64,000 bases of DNA, from contig NZ_FNEK01000023.1 of the NCBI RefSeq assembly GCF_900099935.1, positions 20,904-84,903 on the forward strand, read 5' to 3'. The stretch's first letter is position 1; every line of letters starts with the position of its first letter. Of this stretch, positions 17,445-29,084 are shown one piece after another. This DNA comes from Aliiruegeria lutimaris (GTDB taxonomy: Bacteria; Pseudomonadota; Alphaproteobacteria; Rhodobacterales; Rhodobacteraceae). The notes below the pieces were generated by a model, which saw nothing but the letters and a program-made list of their open reading frames with translations, was not told the DNA's origin and made no database searches. The position numbers were made by a program, and so were the translations under genes.

Positions 17445-18217
17445 CCGCGCCCGCCCGTGTACAGGTTGCGCTGCTTCTCTGAAATCTTTTCGGTATCCAT
17501 GACGAGGCAGATATCGGTCGTGTTGAAGGGCCGGTCGATGAAAGCGCCCTCGCCCACATAGCCGCCGAGTCGCAGGTACCCCTTGATCAGCGCCGGGATC
17601 TCGCGCACGGCCTGCACCCTGTCGAGCTTGTCTTCCGGCAGGATGTTCATCGACGTGAAGTTTTCTTCCAGGGCGCGCACGCGCAATTCCGGCGGCGCAA
17701 GATGGGCGTGATGAAGGTAGGAGAGTGGCTGCGCCAGTGCCTCCACATCGGTTCCATGAAAGCTCGCCACACCGAAAAGCAGCTCGATATCGCGCTCCGT
17801 CACATAGCGGCCAAGTCCGTTCCACAGGTGATAGAGCGCCATCCCGCCGCGATAATCGGCATGCAGGCAGGAGCGGCCCAGCTCCAGCAAGCGTTTCCCG
17901 GAGCGCACCAGCAGGCCAAGATCGTACTCGCCCGCACAATAAAAGCCGCCGGCCGCTGCGGCGCGTTCGCCCGGCATCAGCCGATACACACCGACCACAT
18001 GCTCCAGCGCCGCCGCATCGCGCCTTGTGTCCACAAGGATCATGTGATCGTAAAACGGATCGAACCGATCCCGCTCGAAACGGTTCTCGTGATCGACGAG
18101 CGCCCCGTTGCCGTGCAACTCCTGCACGAAGACGTTGTAGCGCAGCCTTTGAGCGGCAAGCATGTCCTGCTCGCTCTCGGCCAGCCTAACTTGGAATTGG
18201 GGGTCTGCGGCGCTCAT
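17441..18217 (-). CDS. olsB: L-ornithine N-alpha-acyltransferase
   Basis: 258 aa GNAT-like acyltransferase of the OlsB family, which transfers a 3-hydroxyacyl chain from acyl carrier protein to ornithine, the first step to phosphorus-free ornithine lipids. Typical parts are QRLRYNVFVQELHG at the N-terminus, ELGRSCLHADYRGG, LFGVASFHGTD and LPALIKGYLRLGG-like near 210 (here EIPALIKGYLRLGG). The overlap with olsA (4 bp) makes the two-gene operon olsB-olsA. In many bacteria such lipids rise under phosphate limitation; no Pho box was identified here. Confidence 0.93.
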   Translation of the reverse strand: MSAADPQFQVRLAESEQDMLAAQRLRYNVFVQELHGNGALVDHENRFERDRFDPFYDHMILVDTRRDAAALEHVVGVYRLMPGERAAAAGGFYCAGEYDLGLLVRSGKRLLELGRSCLHADYRGGMALYHLWNGLGRYVTERDIELLFGVASFHGTDVEALAQPLSYLHHAHLAPPELRVRALEENFTSMNILPEDKLDRVQAVREIPALIKGYLRLGGYVGEGAFIDRPFNTTDICLVMDTEKISEKQRNLYTGGRG

Positions 18218-18351
18218 GCCCGGGGCGGTCTCTTGCCTGTCTGCGGTTTCGAGGGTGTTTAGGCAAAGCCGCCAGTCTTGTCCACACTCCCCATTTTCAG
18301 CGGGTTGACGCCCCGCACAGGTCAGATAATTTACGCAGCGTTTTGTGTACC

Positions 18352-18370
18352 TTCCGCTGTTTGAGCGGAA
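18352..18370. terminator. Possible terminator hairpin after DUF3553 gene
   Basis: TTCCGCT and AGCGGAA form a perfect 7-bp stem with loop GTTTG, starting 3 bp past the DUF3553 stop on the minus strand. There is no T-run, so terminator function is a guess. Confidence 0.35.
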
Positions 18371-18373
18371 ATA

Positions 18374-18553
18374 TCAGACGTCTTCCGGAAGCAGACCGAT
18401 GACACGACCATCCAGCACGACCTTGCCGGCGTGTTCAAAATTGACCGTTATCCTGTGCCCGGCACGGGATTGTACTTGGCCCAGCCCCCAATCGGGCTGG
18501 TCTGGATGGCGAACCAGCATGCCTGGTTCGAGAAAAGCATTCATGTCGATCAT
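18374..18553 (-). CDS. DUF3553 small protein
   Basis: 59 aa from the chosen ATG (MIDMNAFLEPGMLVRHP). It is a short, SH3-like protein of the DUF3553 family, with the core PDQPDWGLGQVQS and HRITVNFEHAGKVVLDG. Similar small domains also occur at the end of UvrD-type helicases, so a nucleic-acid-related role is possible but not shown. In-frame ATGs at 18562 and 18580 would extend it by 3 or 9 residues; the choice is not certain. It is divergent from chpT, with less than 40 bp between the two starts. Confidence 0.75.
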   Translation of the reverse strand: MIDMNAFLEPGMLVRHPDQPDWGLGQVQSRAGHRITVNFEHAGKVVLDGRVIGLLPEDV

Positions 18554-18582
18554 GGCTTCCATACCTTCAGGAACTCCCACTC

Positions 18583-19188
18583 ATGTCCAGTAACGATCCC
18601 TTGGCCAGTCCCGATCTCACCTCGCTGATAGGCTCGCGGATCTGTCACGATCTGATCAGCCCCGTAGGCGCAATCGGAAACGGGTTGGAACTGCTGTCAA
18701 TGGCGGGGTCCGGCGGGCCGGAAGTGGCCCTGATCTCCGACAGCGTCTCCAATGCCAACGCGCGCATCCGCTTCTTTCGGATCGCCTTCGGAATGGCGTC
18801 GTCCGAACAGGGCACGCCACGTTCCGAGATCCTGTCGATCCTCAGGGACATCTATGGCGAAACGCGGATCAAGCTGGACTGGGCCGTGAACGTCGATTGT
18901 CGCCGCGCCGAGGCCAAGGCGGCGTTCCTGACCCTGCTGTGCCTGGAGAACGCCCTGCCCTATGGCGGCGAGATCGTCGTGACCCGCTCCGATGGCCGAT
19001 GGCAATTCACCGCTATCAGCCCGAAACTCAAATATGACGAGGCGCTCTGGGCTGTATCGACCAGCAGCGCCCCCTTCGAGCTTTCGCCGAAAAACGTGCA
19101 ATTCGCGCTGCTGCCGGAGGCCTTGGCGAGGCTCGGCCGCCGGCTCGCGCTCACGCAAACCCAAGGCACGCTCGCTCTGACCTACTGA
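18583..19188 (+). CDS. chpT: Histidine phosphotransferase ChpT
   Basis: 201 aa histidine phosphotransferase of the CckA-ChpT-CtrA phosphorelay. The H-box SRICHDLISPVGAIGNGLELL puts the phospho-histidine at residue 22. The second half is a degenerate ATPase-like domain without the nucleotide-binding glycine boxes, as in Caulobacter ChpT. It moves phosphate from CckA to CtrA and CpdR. In Rhodobacteraceae this relay governs motility, gene-transfer-agent genes and recombination rather than being essential. A CtrA-type box is present at 1394-1408 in this same window. It is single-gene and convergent with proA. Confidence 0.9.
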   Translation: MSSNDPLASPDLTSLIGSRICHDLISPVGAIGNGLELLSMAGSGGPEVALISDSVSNANARIRFFRIAFGMASSEQGTPRSEILSILRDIYGETRIKLDWAVNVDCRRAEAKAAFLTLLCLENALPYGGEIVVTRSDGRWQFTAISPKLKYDEALWAVSTSSAPFELSPKNVQFALLPEALARLGRRLALTQTQGTLALTY

Positions 19189-19197
19189 GTCGACAGG

Positions 19198-19217
19198 CGC
19201 GCCCCGTTACGGGCGCG
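19198..19217. terminator. Possible bidirectional terminator hairpin
   Basis: CGCGCCC and GGGCGCG form a 7-bp stem with a 6-base loop between the convergent chpT and proA genes; it overlaps the last codons of proA. There is no T-run. Confidence 0.4.
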
Positions 19218-20460
19218 TCGTGCCATCTCCCTCGACCAGATACTTGAAACTCGTCAACTGCGCCGCGCCGACCGGGCCACGTGCATGCATCTTGCCGGTC
19301 GCAATCCCGATCTCCGCGCCCATCCCGAATTCGCCGCCATCGGCGAACTGGGTCGATGCGTTGCGCATCAGGATCGCGCTGTCGAGGCGTTGGAAGAACC
19401 GCGCCGCCGCCGCATCGTCCTCGGTCAGAATCGCCTCGGTGTGGCTGGAGCCGTATTGGCGGATATGCGCAATCGCGTCGTCAATGTTATCAACGACCTT
19501 TGCGGCGATTATCATGTCGAGGAACTCGGTGCCGAAATCATCGTCCGCGGCCTCGACCGAGCCATCAAGTCCGCGCGCGCGCACCTCGACCCCAGCTGCC
19601 TTGAGATCGTCCACGATCTGCTGGCCAAGGGTGTCGGCAATATCGCGATGCACCAACAGACATTCCGCCGAGCCGCAGATTCCCGTCCGCCGAGTCTTGG
19701 CGTTCAGCACCACCGCGCGCGCTTTCTCAGGATCGGCCGCCTTGTCGACATAGACATGACAGATACCCTCCAGATGGGCAAAGACGGGCACGCGCGCCTC
19801 GCGTTGCACCAGCCCAACCAGCCCCTTACCGCCCCGCGGCACGATCACGTCGATCGTGTCGGTCATGTGCAGCATCTCGCGCACCGCCTCGCGGTCCCGC
19901 GTCGGCACCAGCTGTATCGTAGCCTCCGGCAGCTTTGCGGCCTTCAGCCCTTCGACTAGACAGGCATGGATCGCGCCAGAGGAGTGGAAACTCTCCGAAC
20001 CACCCCGCAGGATCACCGCATTGCCCGCCCAGAGACAGAGTGCGCCGGCATCGGCGGTCACGTTGGGCCGGCTTTCATAGATCACGCCCACGACACCGAG
20101 CGGCGTGCGCACCCTGCGGATATGCAGGCCCGAGGCCATTTCCCACTCCGCAAGCGTTTCTCCCACCGGGTCGGTCTGGGATGCTACCGCCATCAGGCCA
20201 TCGACAATGCCGCGAATCCGCCCCTCGTCCAGCATCAGGCGATCCATCATCGCCGCCGAGAGCCCCTTCTCGCGGCCAAATTCGAGGTCCTTGGCGTTGG
20301 CCTCGACAATCTCTGCACGGCGTTTCCACACCGCATCGGCCGCCGCCACCAGCGCGGCATGCTTGCGTTCGGTGCTGGCAAAGGCAAGCTCCGCGGACGC
20401 GGCCCGCGCCTTCTTGCCCATTTCGGCCATAAGGGCGGAAATTTCGGTATGGTCTTTCAT
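19207..20460 (-). CDS. proA: Glutamate-5-semialdehyde dehydrogenase
   Basis: 417 aa enzyme for the second step of proline synthesis, reducing glutamyl 5-phosphate to the semialdehyde with NADPH. Hallmarks: [46 protein letters not shown], the catalytic-cysteine region [15 protein letters not shown], and the terminal [17 protein letters not shown]. The ATG at 20460 is preceded by GAGGGG. It follows proB on the same strand with a 163 bp gap that contains a palindromic repeat. Confidence 0.96.
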   Translation of the reverse strand: MKDHTEISALMAEMGKKARAASAELAFASTERKHAALVAAADAVWKRRAEIVEANAKDLEFGREKGLSAAMMDRLMLDEGRIRGIVDGLMAVASQTDPVGETLAEWEMASGLHIRRVRTPLGVVGVIYESRPNVTADAGALCLWAGNAVILRGGSESFHSSGAIHACLVEGLKAAKLPEATIQLVPTRDREAVREMLHMTDTIDVIVPRGGKGLVGLVQREARVPVFAHLEGICHVYVDKAADPEKARAVVLNAKTRRTGICGSAECLLVHRDIADTLGQQIVDDLKAAGVEVRARGLDGSVEAADDDFGTEFLDMIIAAKVVDNIDDAIAHIRQYGSSHTEAILTEDDAAAARFFQRLDSAILMRNASTQFADGGEFGMGAEIGIATGKMHARGPVGAAQLTSFKYLVEGDGTTRP

Positions 20461-20560
20461 CGGAAGCACCCCTCTCGGAGCGCCTGAATAGGACATCAAG
20501 CCCGCGATCTCAACGCAAAACCCGCCCGGAGCGGCTCACTTCGCGTCCATCATCTTTCCG

Positions 20561-20612
20561 GAAATATCCCGGGGGGAGCGCTCGCAAGAGCGCCGGGGGG
20601 CAGCGCCCCCCG
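20561..20612. repeat. Palindromic intergenic repeat, copy 2
   Basis: GAAATATCCCGGGGGG then two hairpins: GCGCTC-GCAA-GAGCGC (20578-20593) and a GC-rich stem CGGGGGGC/GCCCCCC. It shares the AAATATCC(C/T)GGGGG lead and the terminal G-run/C-run hairpin with 5001-5035. It lies between proB and proA, so it may lower or stabilise the downstream message. Confidence 0.55.
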
Positions 20613-20623
20613 CAACCGGTCGC

Positions 20624-23384
<2,761 letters not shown>

Positions 23385-23690
23385 GGAGGTCATGGTCCTG
23401 CGCGGTTCCGCAGGCCAGTTCAGAGATCGTTTCCACCGGGCGTCAGCGGTGCCGCGCCTGAAAAATGCAATGCACGAGCAGCGGGTCCAGTTCGGCCTCG
23501 GTGCGGACATGAACGAGTTGCCCGCTCTCCAGTTCCGTCTGCACGGTTGCCAGCGCAACGGCAGAAAAACCTTGGCCGAGCTTGAACATTTTCTTGATCG
23601 TGACGAGCGCATTGGCGTGGTGACGAATTCCGAAGAGACACCCTCGAGGCACCCTCACGCGTGGTCCACTGCCCACCACACGTTTCACAG
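23385..23690 (-). pseudogene. Decayed LysR-type regulator C-terminal fragment
   Basis: Reading the minus strand gives about 80 residues ending in a segment that resembles the end of a LysR substrate-binding domain: ALVTIKKMFKLGQGFSAVAL, then VQTELESGQLVHVR and DPLLVHCIFQARHR. An in-frame TGA (23443-23445) interrupts it, and the same frame continues RPVETISELACG, which looks like the family's C-terminal helix. No helix-turn-helix part remains. It lies next to the inositol island and looks like debris from an old rearrangement. Low similarity by eye; a BLASTX search would decide. Confidence 0.4.
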
Positions 23691-23744
23691 GTCACCGTTG
23701 ATCTTCAGAAATACTTATGAAGGTGCCATCACCATTGTTCGTCC

Positions 23745-24539
23745 CTAGATCGTGCCGCCGAGGGAATCCTCAAGTGCCACAAGCTCCTGACCGCCCGCCA
23801 TCATGTCCTGGAGTTCCTCGGGAGTTATCTGGCCGCGCTGCGCGGTACCCAATGTCTGGCCACGGTTCAGCACGGTGAAACGGTCGCCAACGGCGAGAGC
23901 ATGACGCACGTTATGGGTGATGAAGACCACGGCGATGTCCTGTTTGCGCACCTTGTCTATCGTCGCGAGCACATTGGCCGTCTGGCGCACGCCGAGCGCG
24001 GAAGTGGGCTCGTCGAGGATCAGAACCTTGGCGCCAAAATGAACCGCGCGGGCAATGGCCACTGTCTGCCGCTCTCCGCCAGACAGAGTTCCGACAGCCT
24101 GGTCCGGACCGCGAAGGTTGATTCCCATCCTGCGCATCTCTTCCATGGTCACCTGGTTGGCCAGATCGTGATCGAAGAACTTCAGCGGCCCGATCTTCTT
24201 GAGGGGTTCGTTACCCATGAAGAAATTGCGGCTGACCGACATCAACGGGATCATCGCCAGATGCTGGTGCACGGTCGCAATCCCGGCAGAGATGGCATCG
24301 CGCGGGTCGTCGAAATGCATCGGCTTGCCTTCAAAGATGATCTCGCCCGCGGTGGGTTTGTGCACGCCCGACATGGTCTTGATGAAAGTTGACTTGCCAG
24401 CGCCGTTGTCGCCCAGAAGGCAATGGCATTCCCCGGGATAGACATCGACCGATACGCCGGCCAGCGCGATGACCGAACCGAAATGTTTCTCGATATTGAT
24501 CATCCGTATGATTGGTTCGTGGATGCTGCGGGTGTTCAT
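23745..24539 (-). CDS. Sugar ABC transporter ATP-binding protein (FrcA-type, single domain)
   Basis: 264 aa ATPase of the carbohydrate importer family CUT2, here with one nucleotide-binding domain like FrcA, not the double-domain RbsA form. Walker A is GDNGAGKST, signature [14 protein letters not shown], Walker [12 protein letters not shown], and the H-loop histidine is in [12 protein letters not shown]. It is the last gene of the three-gene importer operon (binding protein, permease, ATPase); its start is 1 bp from the permease stop. With the inositol catabolic genes and a shared operator, it probably imports myo-inositol or a close polyol (inference). Confidence 0.93.
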   Translation of the reverse strand: MNTRSIHEPIIRMINIEKHFGSVIALAGVSVDVYPGECHCLLGDNGAGKSTFIKTMSGVHKPTAGEIIFEGKPMHFDDPRDAISAGIATVHQHLAMIPLMSVSRNFFMGNEPLKKIGPLKFFDHDLANQVTMEEMRRMGINLRGPDQAVGTLSGGERQTVAIARAVHFGAKVLILDEPTSALGVRQTANVLATIDKVRKQDIAVVFITHNVRHALAVGDRFTVLNRGQTLGTAQRGQITPEELQDMMAGGQELVALEDSLGGTI

Positions 24540-24540
24540 C

Positions 24541-25665
24541 TCAACGTTCCCCTGTAATCAGACGGCGAATATAGGTGTTCAGGATCACTGCGAAGAGCAG
24601 GATGATGCCCAGGAAGACACGGAACAGCGAGCTTTCCACCCCGGCGAAGAACAGCCCCTGCTGCACCACTCCGAAGATCAGCGCGCCAAGCGCTGCCCCG
24701 ATGACGGAGCCATAGCCGCCCGTCAGGAGCGCACCACCGATGACAACGGCGATGATAGCCTCGAATTCCTTCAAGAGACCGCGGTCGGCCCCGGCAGAGC
24801 CGAATTCCATTACTTGGCAGGTGGCAAAGACACAGGCGCAGAAGGCTGTGAACATGAACATCAGGATCTTTACCCGGCTGACGGGCACGCCAGAGTTGCG
24901 CGCGGCCTCTGCATCTCCACCCGACGCGAAGATCCAGTTGCCGAAGCGCGTGCGGGTCAGGAGGATATGGCCAAAAATAACGAGGATGATCGCCCAGACG
25001 ATCAGCATCGGGATCCCGTCGACAACCGGTTGTCCCTCGCGTGTGCCGCGTTCGAAAGTCTCGATGAGGCCGGCCTGTCCCATCCAGGTAAAGAAACCGG
25101 TCAGGATCTTCCCGCCGAACAGAGCGGCGAGCCAGTCGCCCTCGGCCACGTCCCTTACACCGCTGATGATCGTTTTCCGCTCGATCGTCTGCGGCAGGTA
25201 GATCGTGAAGCCACGCAGGATGAACAAGAATGCAAGGGTAACGATGAAGCTTGGCAGGCCGGTGCGGATCACGATGTACCCGTTGAGCGCGCCTATCACG
25301 ATGCACATTGCAAATGTCACGATGATCGCAAGCCACACGGGCCAACCGAGCGTGACCGACAGGATCGCGATCATCATGCCCGAAAAACCTATCATGGAAC
25401 CGACGGACAGATCGAACTCTCCCGCAATCATCAACAGACAGGCGCCGACGGCGATAATCATGAACTGTGCCGACACCGTCGACCAGTTCATCACACCCTG
25501 GGAACTGAACATTCCGCTATCGAACGCGAAAAGCAGAAAGAAGGTAAAGACTGCGACGGTTCCGACCAGGCCTCCCAGTTCCGGGCGGATAAGCGCGCGG
25601 CGCAAGGCGGACATTTCCTTGACGCGTTCGTCGGACACAGTTTGTGACTGCGCTGTCTGTGACAT
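24541..25665 (-). CDS. Sugar ABC transporter permease (FrcC/RbsC-type)
   Basis: 374 aa inner-membrane permease of the CUT2 family with roughly ten hydrophobic segments. Recognisable parts are the N-terminal [52 protein letters not shown] and the coupling region [24 protein letters not shown]. Compared with RbsC (about 320 aa) it has an extra periplasmic loop of some 50 residues around 170-220 ([18 protein letters not shown] on), as in FrcC-like permeases. It follows the binding-protein gene with a 72 bp gap. Confidence 0.93.
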   Translation of the reverse strand: MSQTAQSQTVSDERVKEMSALRRALIRPELGGLVGTVAVFTFFLLFAFDSGMFSSQGVMNWSTVSAQFMIIAVGACLLMIAGEFDLSVGSMIGFSGMMIAILSVTLGWPVWLAIIVTFAMCIVIGALNGYIVIRTGLPSFIVTLAFLFILRGFTIYLPQTIERKTIISGVRDVAEGDWLAALFGGKILTGFFTWMGQAGLIETFERGTREGQPVVDGIPMLIVWAIILVIFGHILLTRTRFGNWIFASGGDAEAARNSGVPVSRVKILMFMFTAFCACVFATCQVMEFGSAGADRGLLKEFEAIIAVVIGGALLTGGYGSVIGAALGALIFGVVQQGLFFAGVESSLFRVFLGIILLFAVILNTYIRRLITGER

Positions 25666-25737
25666 CGCTCAAGCTCCGTTTGTCTGCTGAATGTTTTTGA
25701 TCGGAGGCACGGACGGACCCGGCGCCTCCGAGTTGGC

Positions 25738-26688
25738 TCAGCGGTACTCGCCTGCGAATTTTTCGACCATTTCCAAAGCGTCGGCGGTGACGAAACCCGG
25801 GCCGGAATTGATGTTGTTGCCCGGAAGGACGCCGTAGCGATGGTAGTTCGTCATGATCACGACCGGCAGGTAAGCCTGCAGGAAGGGTTGCTGATCGATC
25901 CCCCACTGGATCACACCGCTCTTGATGCCCTTGACGATCTCGTCCCCGAGATCGAACGTGCCGAAATAGATGTCACCCGCCATTCCGTTTTCCTCGAGCG
26001 CGAGAATGGTCGGGTCCGCCGAAACTGGCCCCAGCGTAAGGATCCCGTCGGTGTCGGGGTTGGCGTTGAGATAGGCCATGACGCGGTTCTTGATTTCGGC
26101 CGGGTCAGTGCCGCTGTCGAGCATCGACTCGCCGAGCTCGACGCCAAGGCCGTCTGCGAAACCCTGGCAACGTTCGCCCACCGTGGGCTGCTGGATCGCG
26201 TGATTGACGCAAAGGAACGACGTCACACCGTCGTCCTTGGCACGCATTCCGGCGGCCAGGCCTGCGTCATATTCCGGCTGGCCAACATACATCAGGGCGC
26301 CAACTTCGCGCGCTTGCTCCGGCGTTCCGGTGTTCATGATTATGACATCGACACCCGAGGCCACCGCATCCATGATTGGCCCTTTTAGAACGTCGTAGTC
26401 GGCGAGCGTGGTGATAATCCCGTTCGGTGCGGAGGCCGCAGCCTGTTCAACGATACGCGCCATATCCGCAATGTCGCCGGTCGGCGGGTTGCGGTACTCC
26501 ACCTCTACGCCCATTTGCTCCCCTGCAAGCGCGATACCGTTCTTGATCGTGTTCCACCAGCTGTCGCTGTCGGGTGCATGGCTCACGAGAACGTATCTCT
26601 CGCCCTCGGCAGTGGCAAAAGTCGGTGCAACCATTGGCGCAACCGCAATAGCTGCGCCCACCAAAAACTTGGTCAGGTTCGATTTCAT
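25738..26688 (-). CDS. Periplasmic sugar-binding protein (type 1)
   Basis: 316 aa periplasmic binding protein of the ribose/galactose/inositol family. The signal peptide ends ATA before EGERYVLVSHAPDSDSWW. Ligand-cleft residues are expected around SDSWWNTIKNG, the NTGTPEQ loop and the DLGDEIVKGIKSG segment. It has the lone cysteines of a paired loop (SFLCVNHAIQQPTVGERCQGF). Start ATG 26688 with GGGAGGA upstream. It is the first gene of the importer operon and is divergent from the LacI-type regulator; an operator palindrome lies between them. A myo-inositol-type ligand is inferred from context only. Confidence 0.92.
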   Translation of the reverse strand: MKSNLTKFLVGAAIAVAPMVAPTFATAEGERYVLVSHAPDSDSWWNTIKNGIALAGEQMGVEVEYRNPPTGDIADMARIVEQAAASAPNGIITTLADYDVLKGPIMDAVASGVDVIIMNTGTPEQAREVGALMYVGQPEYDAGLAAGMRAKDDGVTSFLCVNHAIQQPTVGERCQGFADGLGVELGESMLDSGTDPAEIKNRVMAYLNANPDTDGILTLGPVSADPTILALEENGMAGDIYFGTFDLGDEIVKGIKSGVIQWGIDQQPFLQAYLPVVIMTNYHRYGVLPGNNINSGPGFVTADALEMVEKFAGEYR

Positions 26689-26766
26689 GGTGTCCTCCCA
26701 GTATCGATTCATTGATCGGAGCGGTGTTTCCCTTCGCTCAAACACACAAGAACACGAATCGGTTAT

Positions 26767-26786
26767 TTTTGCAACCGGTTGCAAAA
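26767..26786. promoter_or_regulatory. LacI-type operator palindrome, importer/regulator promoter
   Basis: TTTTGCAACCGGTTGCAAAA is a perfect 20-bp palindrome with the central CG typical of LacI-family operators. It lies 78 bp from the binding-protein start (minus strand) and 81 bp from the regulator start (plus strand), so it can control both divergent transcripts. The 16-bp core recurs at 31130-31145. Confidence 0.85.
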
Positions 26787-26867
26787 GTGATCGCGGTTTT
26801 CCATAATGTGCTCACCCTGCGACTGATGTATGGATGGCATCGGTCGCGATTTTCGGAGGGTCAGAGA

Positions 26868-27872
26868 GTGCCGGTAACGCTTAAGGATGTCGCCGAACGG
26901 GCGGGAGTTTCCCGTTCCGCAGTATCGCGCACCTTCACCGATGGCGCCTCTGTGTCAGCCAAGATGCGGCGCAAGGTCGAAAAGGCCGCTACAGAGTTGG
27001 GCTACAGCCCGAATGCGCTTGCGAGCAGCCTTACGACGGGACGCACCAAGCTGATCGGGTTGGTTTCCAACAACTTTCACAATCCCATTTTCCTGGAGGT
27101 ATTCGACCTCTTCACCCGCGGGCTTCAGGATCGTGGCTTGCGCCCGCTGCTGGTGAATCTGACCAACGAGACTGAGCCCGACAACTCGGTTCGAATGCTG
27201 AGGCAGTATTCCGTCGATGGCGTCGTGGTGGCCTCCTCAACCTTGTCGCCGGCTTTCGCAAGGGCATTCAGAGACGCTGGAATACCCGTGGTCCATAGCT
27301 TCGGTCGCTATTCCAGCTCACCGCAGGTTCATGTCGTGGGCATCGACAATGTCGAATGCGGTCGCATGGCTGCGCGGGAGCTTCTGAAGCGGGGCTATCG
27401 TCGCATCGGTTTCCTGGGCGGTCCAGAGCAAGCCACATCCACCCAGGATCGTTTTGCCGGATTCATGGAAGAACTGGCAAAGCACCCCGGATTGAACGTG
27501 AAACACTCCTATGCCGATGCCTATTCATTTAAGGCAGGGCGGGCAGAGATGCAGCGCCTCCTTCTGAAAGAGGCCCCCGTTGCAGAGGCCTATTTCTGCG
27601 GCGACGACGTGCTCTCGATCGGCGTTCTCAGCGCCTTGCAGGATGCCGGTCTGCGCGTTCCGGAAGATGTTGGCCTGATCGGTCTGAACGACATGGAAAT
27701 GGCTTCGTGGGAAAACATCTCGCTCACCACCATTCGTCAGCCAATCCGGCAGATAATCCGCTCCTCGATTGAACTCGTCGAAGCCATGCTGGAAGAGCCG
27801 GAACGATACCCGGAAGCGCGCCTGTTTCCCTGCTCTGTCGTGGAAAGACGTACGCTCCGGGCCGCAAAATAG
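26868..27872 (+). CDS. LacI family transcriptional regulator
   Basis: 334 aa repressor. The N-terminal helix-turn-helix is VTLKDVAERAGVSRSAVSRTFTDGASVS, followed by the hinge GYSPNALASSLTTGRT and a periplasmic-binding-protein-like effector domain. The start is a GTG at 26868 with GGAGGG seven bases upstream; this puts the HTH at the very N-terminus as in all LacI proteins. In-frame upstream ATGs would add an unmatched extension. The operator palindromes at 26767 and 31130 sit in the promoters of the importer, of this gene and of the iol operons, so it probably represses the whole island, with an inositol-pathway intermediate as inducer (inference). Confidence 0.93.
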   Translation: MPVTLKDVAERAGVSRSAVSRTFTDGASVSAKMRRKVEKAATELGYSPNALASSLTTGRTKLIGLVSNNFHNPIFLEVFDLFTRGLQDRGLRPLLVNLTNETEPDNSVRMLRQYSVDGVVVASSTLSPAFARAFRDAGIPVVHSFGRYSSSPQVHVVGIDNVECGRMAARELLKRGYRRIGFLGGPEQATSTQDRFAGFMEELAKHPGLNVKHSYADAYSFKAGRAEMQRLLLKEAPVAEAYFCGDDVLSIGVLSALQDAGLRVPEDVGLIGLNDMEMASWENISLTTIRQPIRQIIRSSIELVEAMLEEPERYPEARLFPCSVVERRTLRAAK

Positions 27873-27879
27873 GATCGGA

Positions 27880-27896
27880 CGGGCATACGTTGCCCG
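27880..27896. terminator. Possible terminator hairpin after LacI-type gene
   Basis: CGGGCA and TGCCCG form a 6-bp stem with a 5-base loop just after the stop, before the convergent dehydrogenase gene. There is no T-run. Confidence 0.3.
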
Positions 27897-27938
27897 GGCA
27901 AACCCGACCGAACCAGGTCGGTCACACAGGGAATGGCA

Positions 27939-29072
27939 TCAACGGAAGATAGACGGGCGCGCGTCAAGCCATGCGCCGCCATCTCGTGCCGACGCAACAG
28001 CCGTGTGGACTGCCGCCATGGACCGAACCCCGTCAGCCGCACCGGGCAGGCCATCGCGCGCCTCTCCGCGGATGGTATCCGCCAGGTCGCAATAGATGTT
28101 GGCGACGGCCAGCGGAAACCCTTCGGGATGCGCGATTGCCACTCTGGAAAGCCGCTGGGCATCCGCGTGCAACCCACGCTCGCCTTTTTCGATGATCTGG
28201 GTGCGCCCGCCTACAGGCGTATAGACCAACTGGTTGGGCTGCTCCGACGCCCATCGGAACCCTCCTGTCTCGCCAAATACCTGGATGTCGAAACCGTGCT
28301 GCCGGCCGATTGCGACCGAGGATGTCCAAAGCCTTCCCACCGTACCGCCGGACATGCGAAAATTCACCATCGCGTCATCCTCCAACTCGCGGCTGGAGAT
28401 GGTCGAGGCGAAGTCGGCGGAAAGGCTTTCGACTTCGTCATCGCAAATGAAACAGGCCATGTGGAGTGCGTGAATGCCACAATCGGCGAACTGGCCGGAG
28501 ACTCCGGCCATTGCAGGATCGTACCGCCAGCGCACACGTGGGTTGTCGGCATCTGTCGCGTCGCCGTGGTGACCGTGGCTGAAATTGGTCACGACAAGAC
28601 GCACCTTTCCAATTTCTCCTGCACGGACCATCGCTCGCGCCTGCCGGACCATTGGATAGGCCGAATAGCAATAGTTCACCGCACAGATCCGGCCCGTCGC
28701 CTCGGCCACACGCACGATCTCCTCCCCCTCTTCTACCGTCATTGTCATGGGCTTTTCACACAGCACGTTGAAGCCCGCTTCCAGGAACGCCCTGGTTATC
28801 TCGAAGTGGGTTGCGTTTGGTGTTGCGACCGTCACCAGGTCTATGCGGTCATCCCGCTTGCGCTCACCCTCCAGCATTTCCTTCCAGTCGCCATAAGTGC
28901 GGTCGGAAGCAATCCCGAGCCTTTGGGCGTACTCCCTGCCGGCCTCCGGTCGATGATCCAAAGCTCCGGCTGTGAAAGAAAAATGACCATCCGCGAGGGC
29001 CCCGAGCCGGTGTGCCGGCCCGATCTGGCTGCCTTCGCCGCCGCCGATCATGCCCCATTGCAATTTTTTCAT
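27939..29072 (-). CDS. Gfo/Idh/MocA family oxidoreductase (first of the pair)
   Basis: 377 aa NAD(P)-dependent sugar or cyclitol dehydrogenase. The Rossmann motif MIGGGEGSQIGPAHRLGAL is at the N-terminus, ATPNATHFEITRAFLEAGFNVLCEKPM carries the catalytic lysine (CEKP), and ADCGIHALHMACF the conserved histidine region. It is longer than IolG (about 330 aa) and belongs to the broader inositol/oxidoreductase group. It is third in the minus-strand operon (30005 gene, IolE-like, this gene), 12 bp after the IolE-like gene. It probably oxidises an inositol isomer or a related sugar (inference). Confidence 0.9.
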   Translation of the reverse strand: MKKLQWGMIGGGEGSQIGPAHRLGALADGHFSFTAGALDHRPEAGREYAQRLGIASDRTYGDWKEMLEGERKRDDRIDLVTVATPNATHFEITRAFLEAGFNVLCEKPMTMTVEEGEEIVRVAEATGRICAVNYCYSAYPMVRQARAMVRAGEIGKVRLVVTNFSHGHHGDATDADNPRVRWRYDPAMAGVSGQFADCGIHALHMACFICDDEVESLSADFASTISSRELEDDAMVNFRMSGGTVGRLWTSSVAIGRQHGFDIQVFGETGGFRWASEQPNQLVYTPVGGRTQIIEKGERGLHADAQRLSRVAIAHPEGFPLAVANIYCDLADTIRGEARDGLPGAADGVRSMAAVHTAVASARDGGAWLDARPSIFR

Positions 29073-29084
29073 GGATCGGATTCC

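Noticed and set aside
18305..18332. TTGACG-16 bp-TAATTT promoter-like sequence on the plus strand
   Set aside because: It would transcribe antisense through the DUF3553 gene and is 250 bp from chpT; not convincing without transcript data.
24469..25647. Long plus-strand open frame opposite the sugar permease
   Set aside because: Composition is dominated by Asp, His and Glu, a sign of reading a hydrophobic gene backwards.
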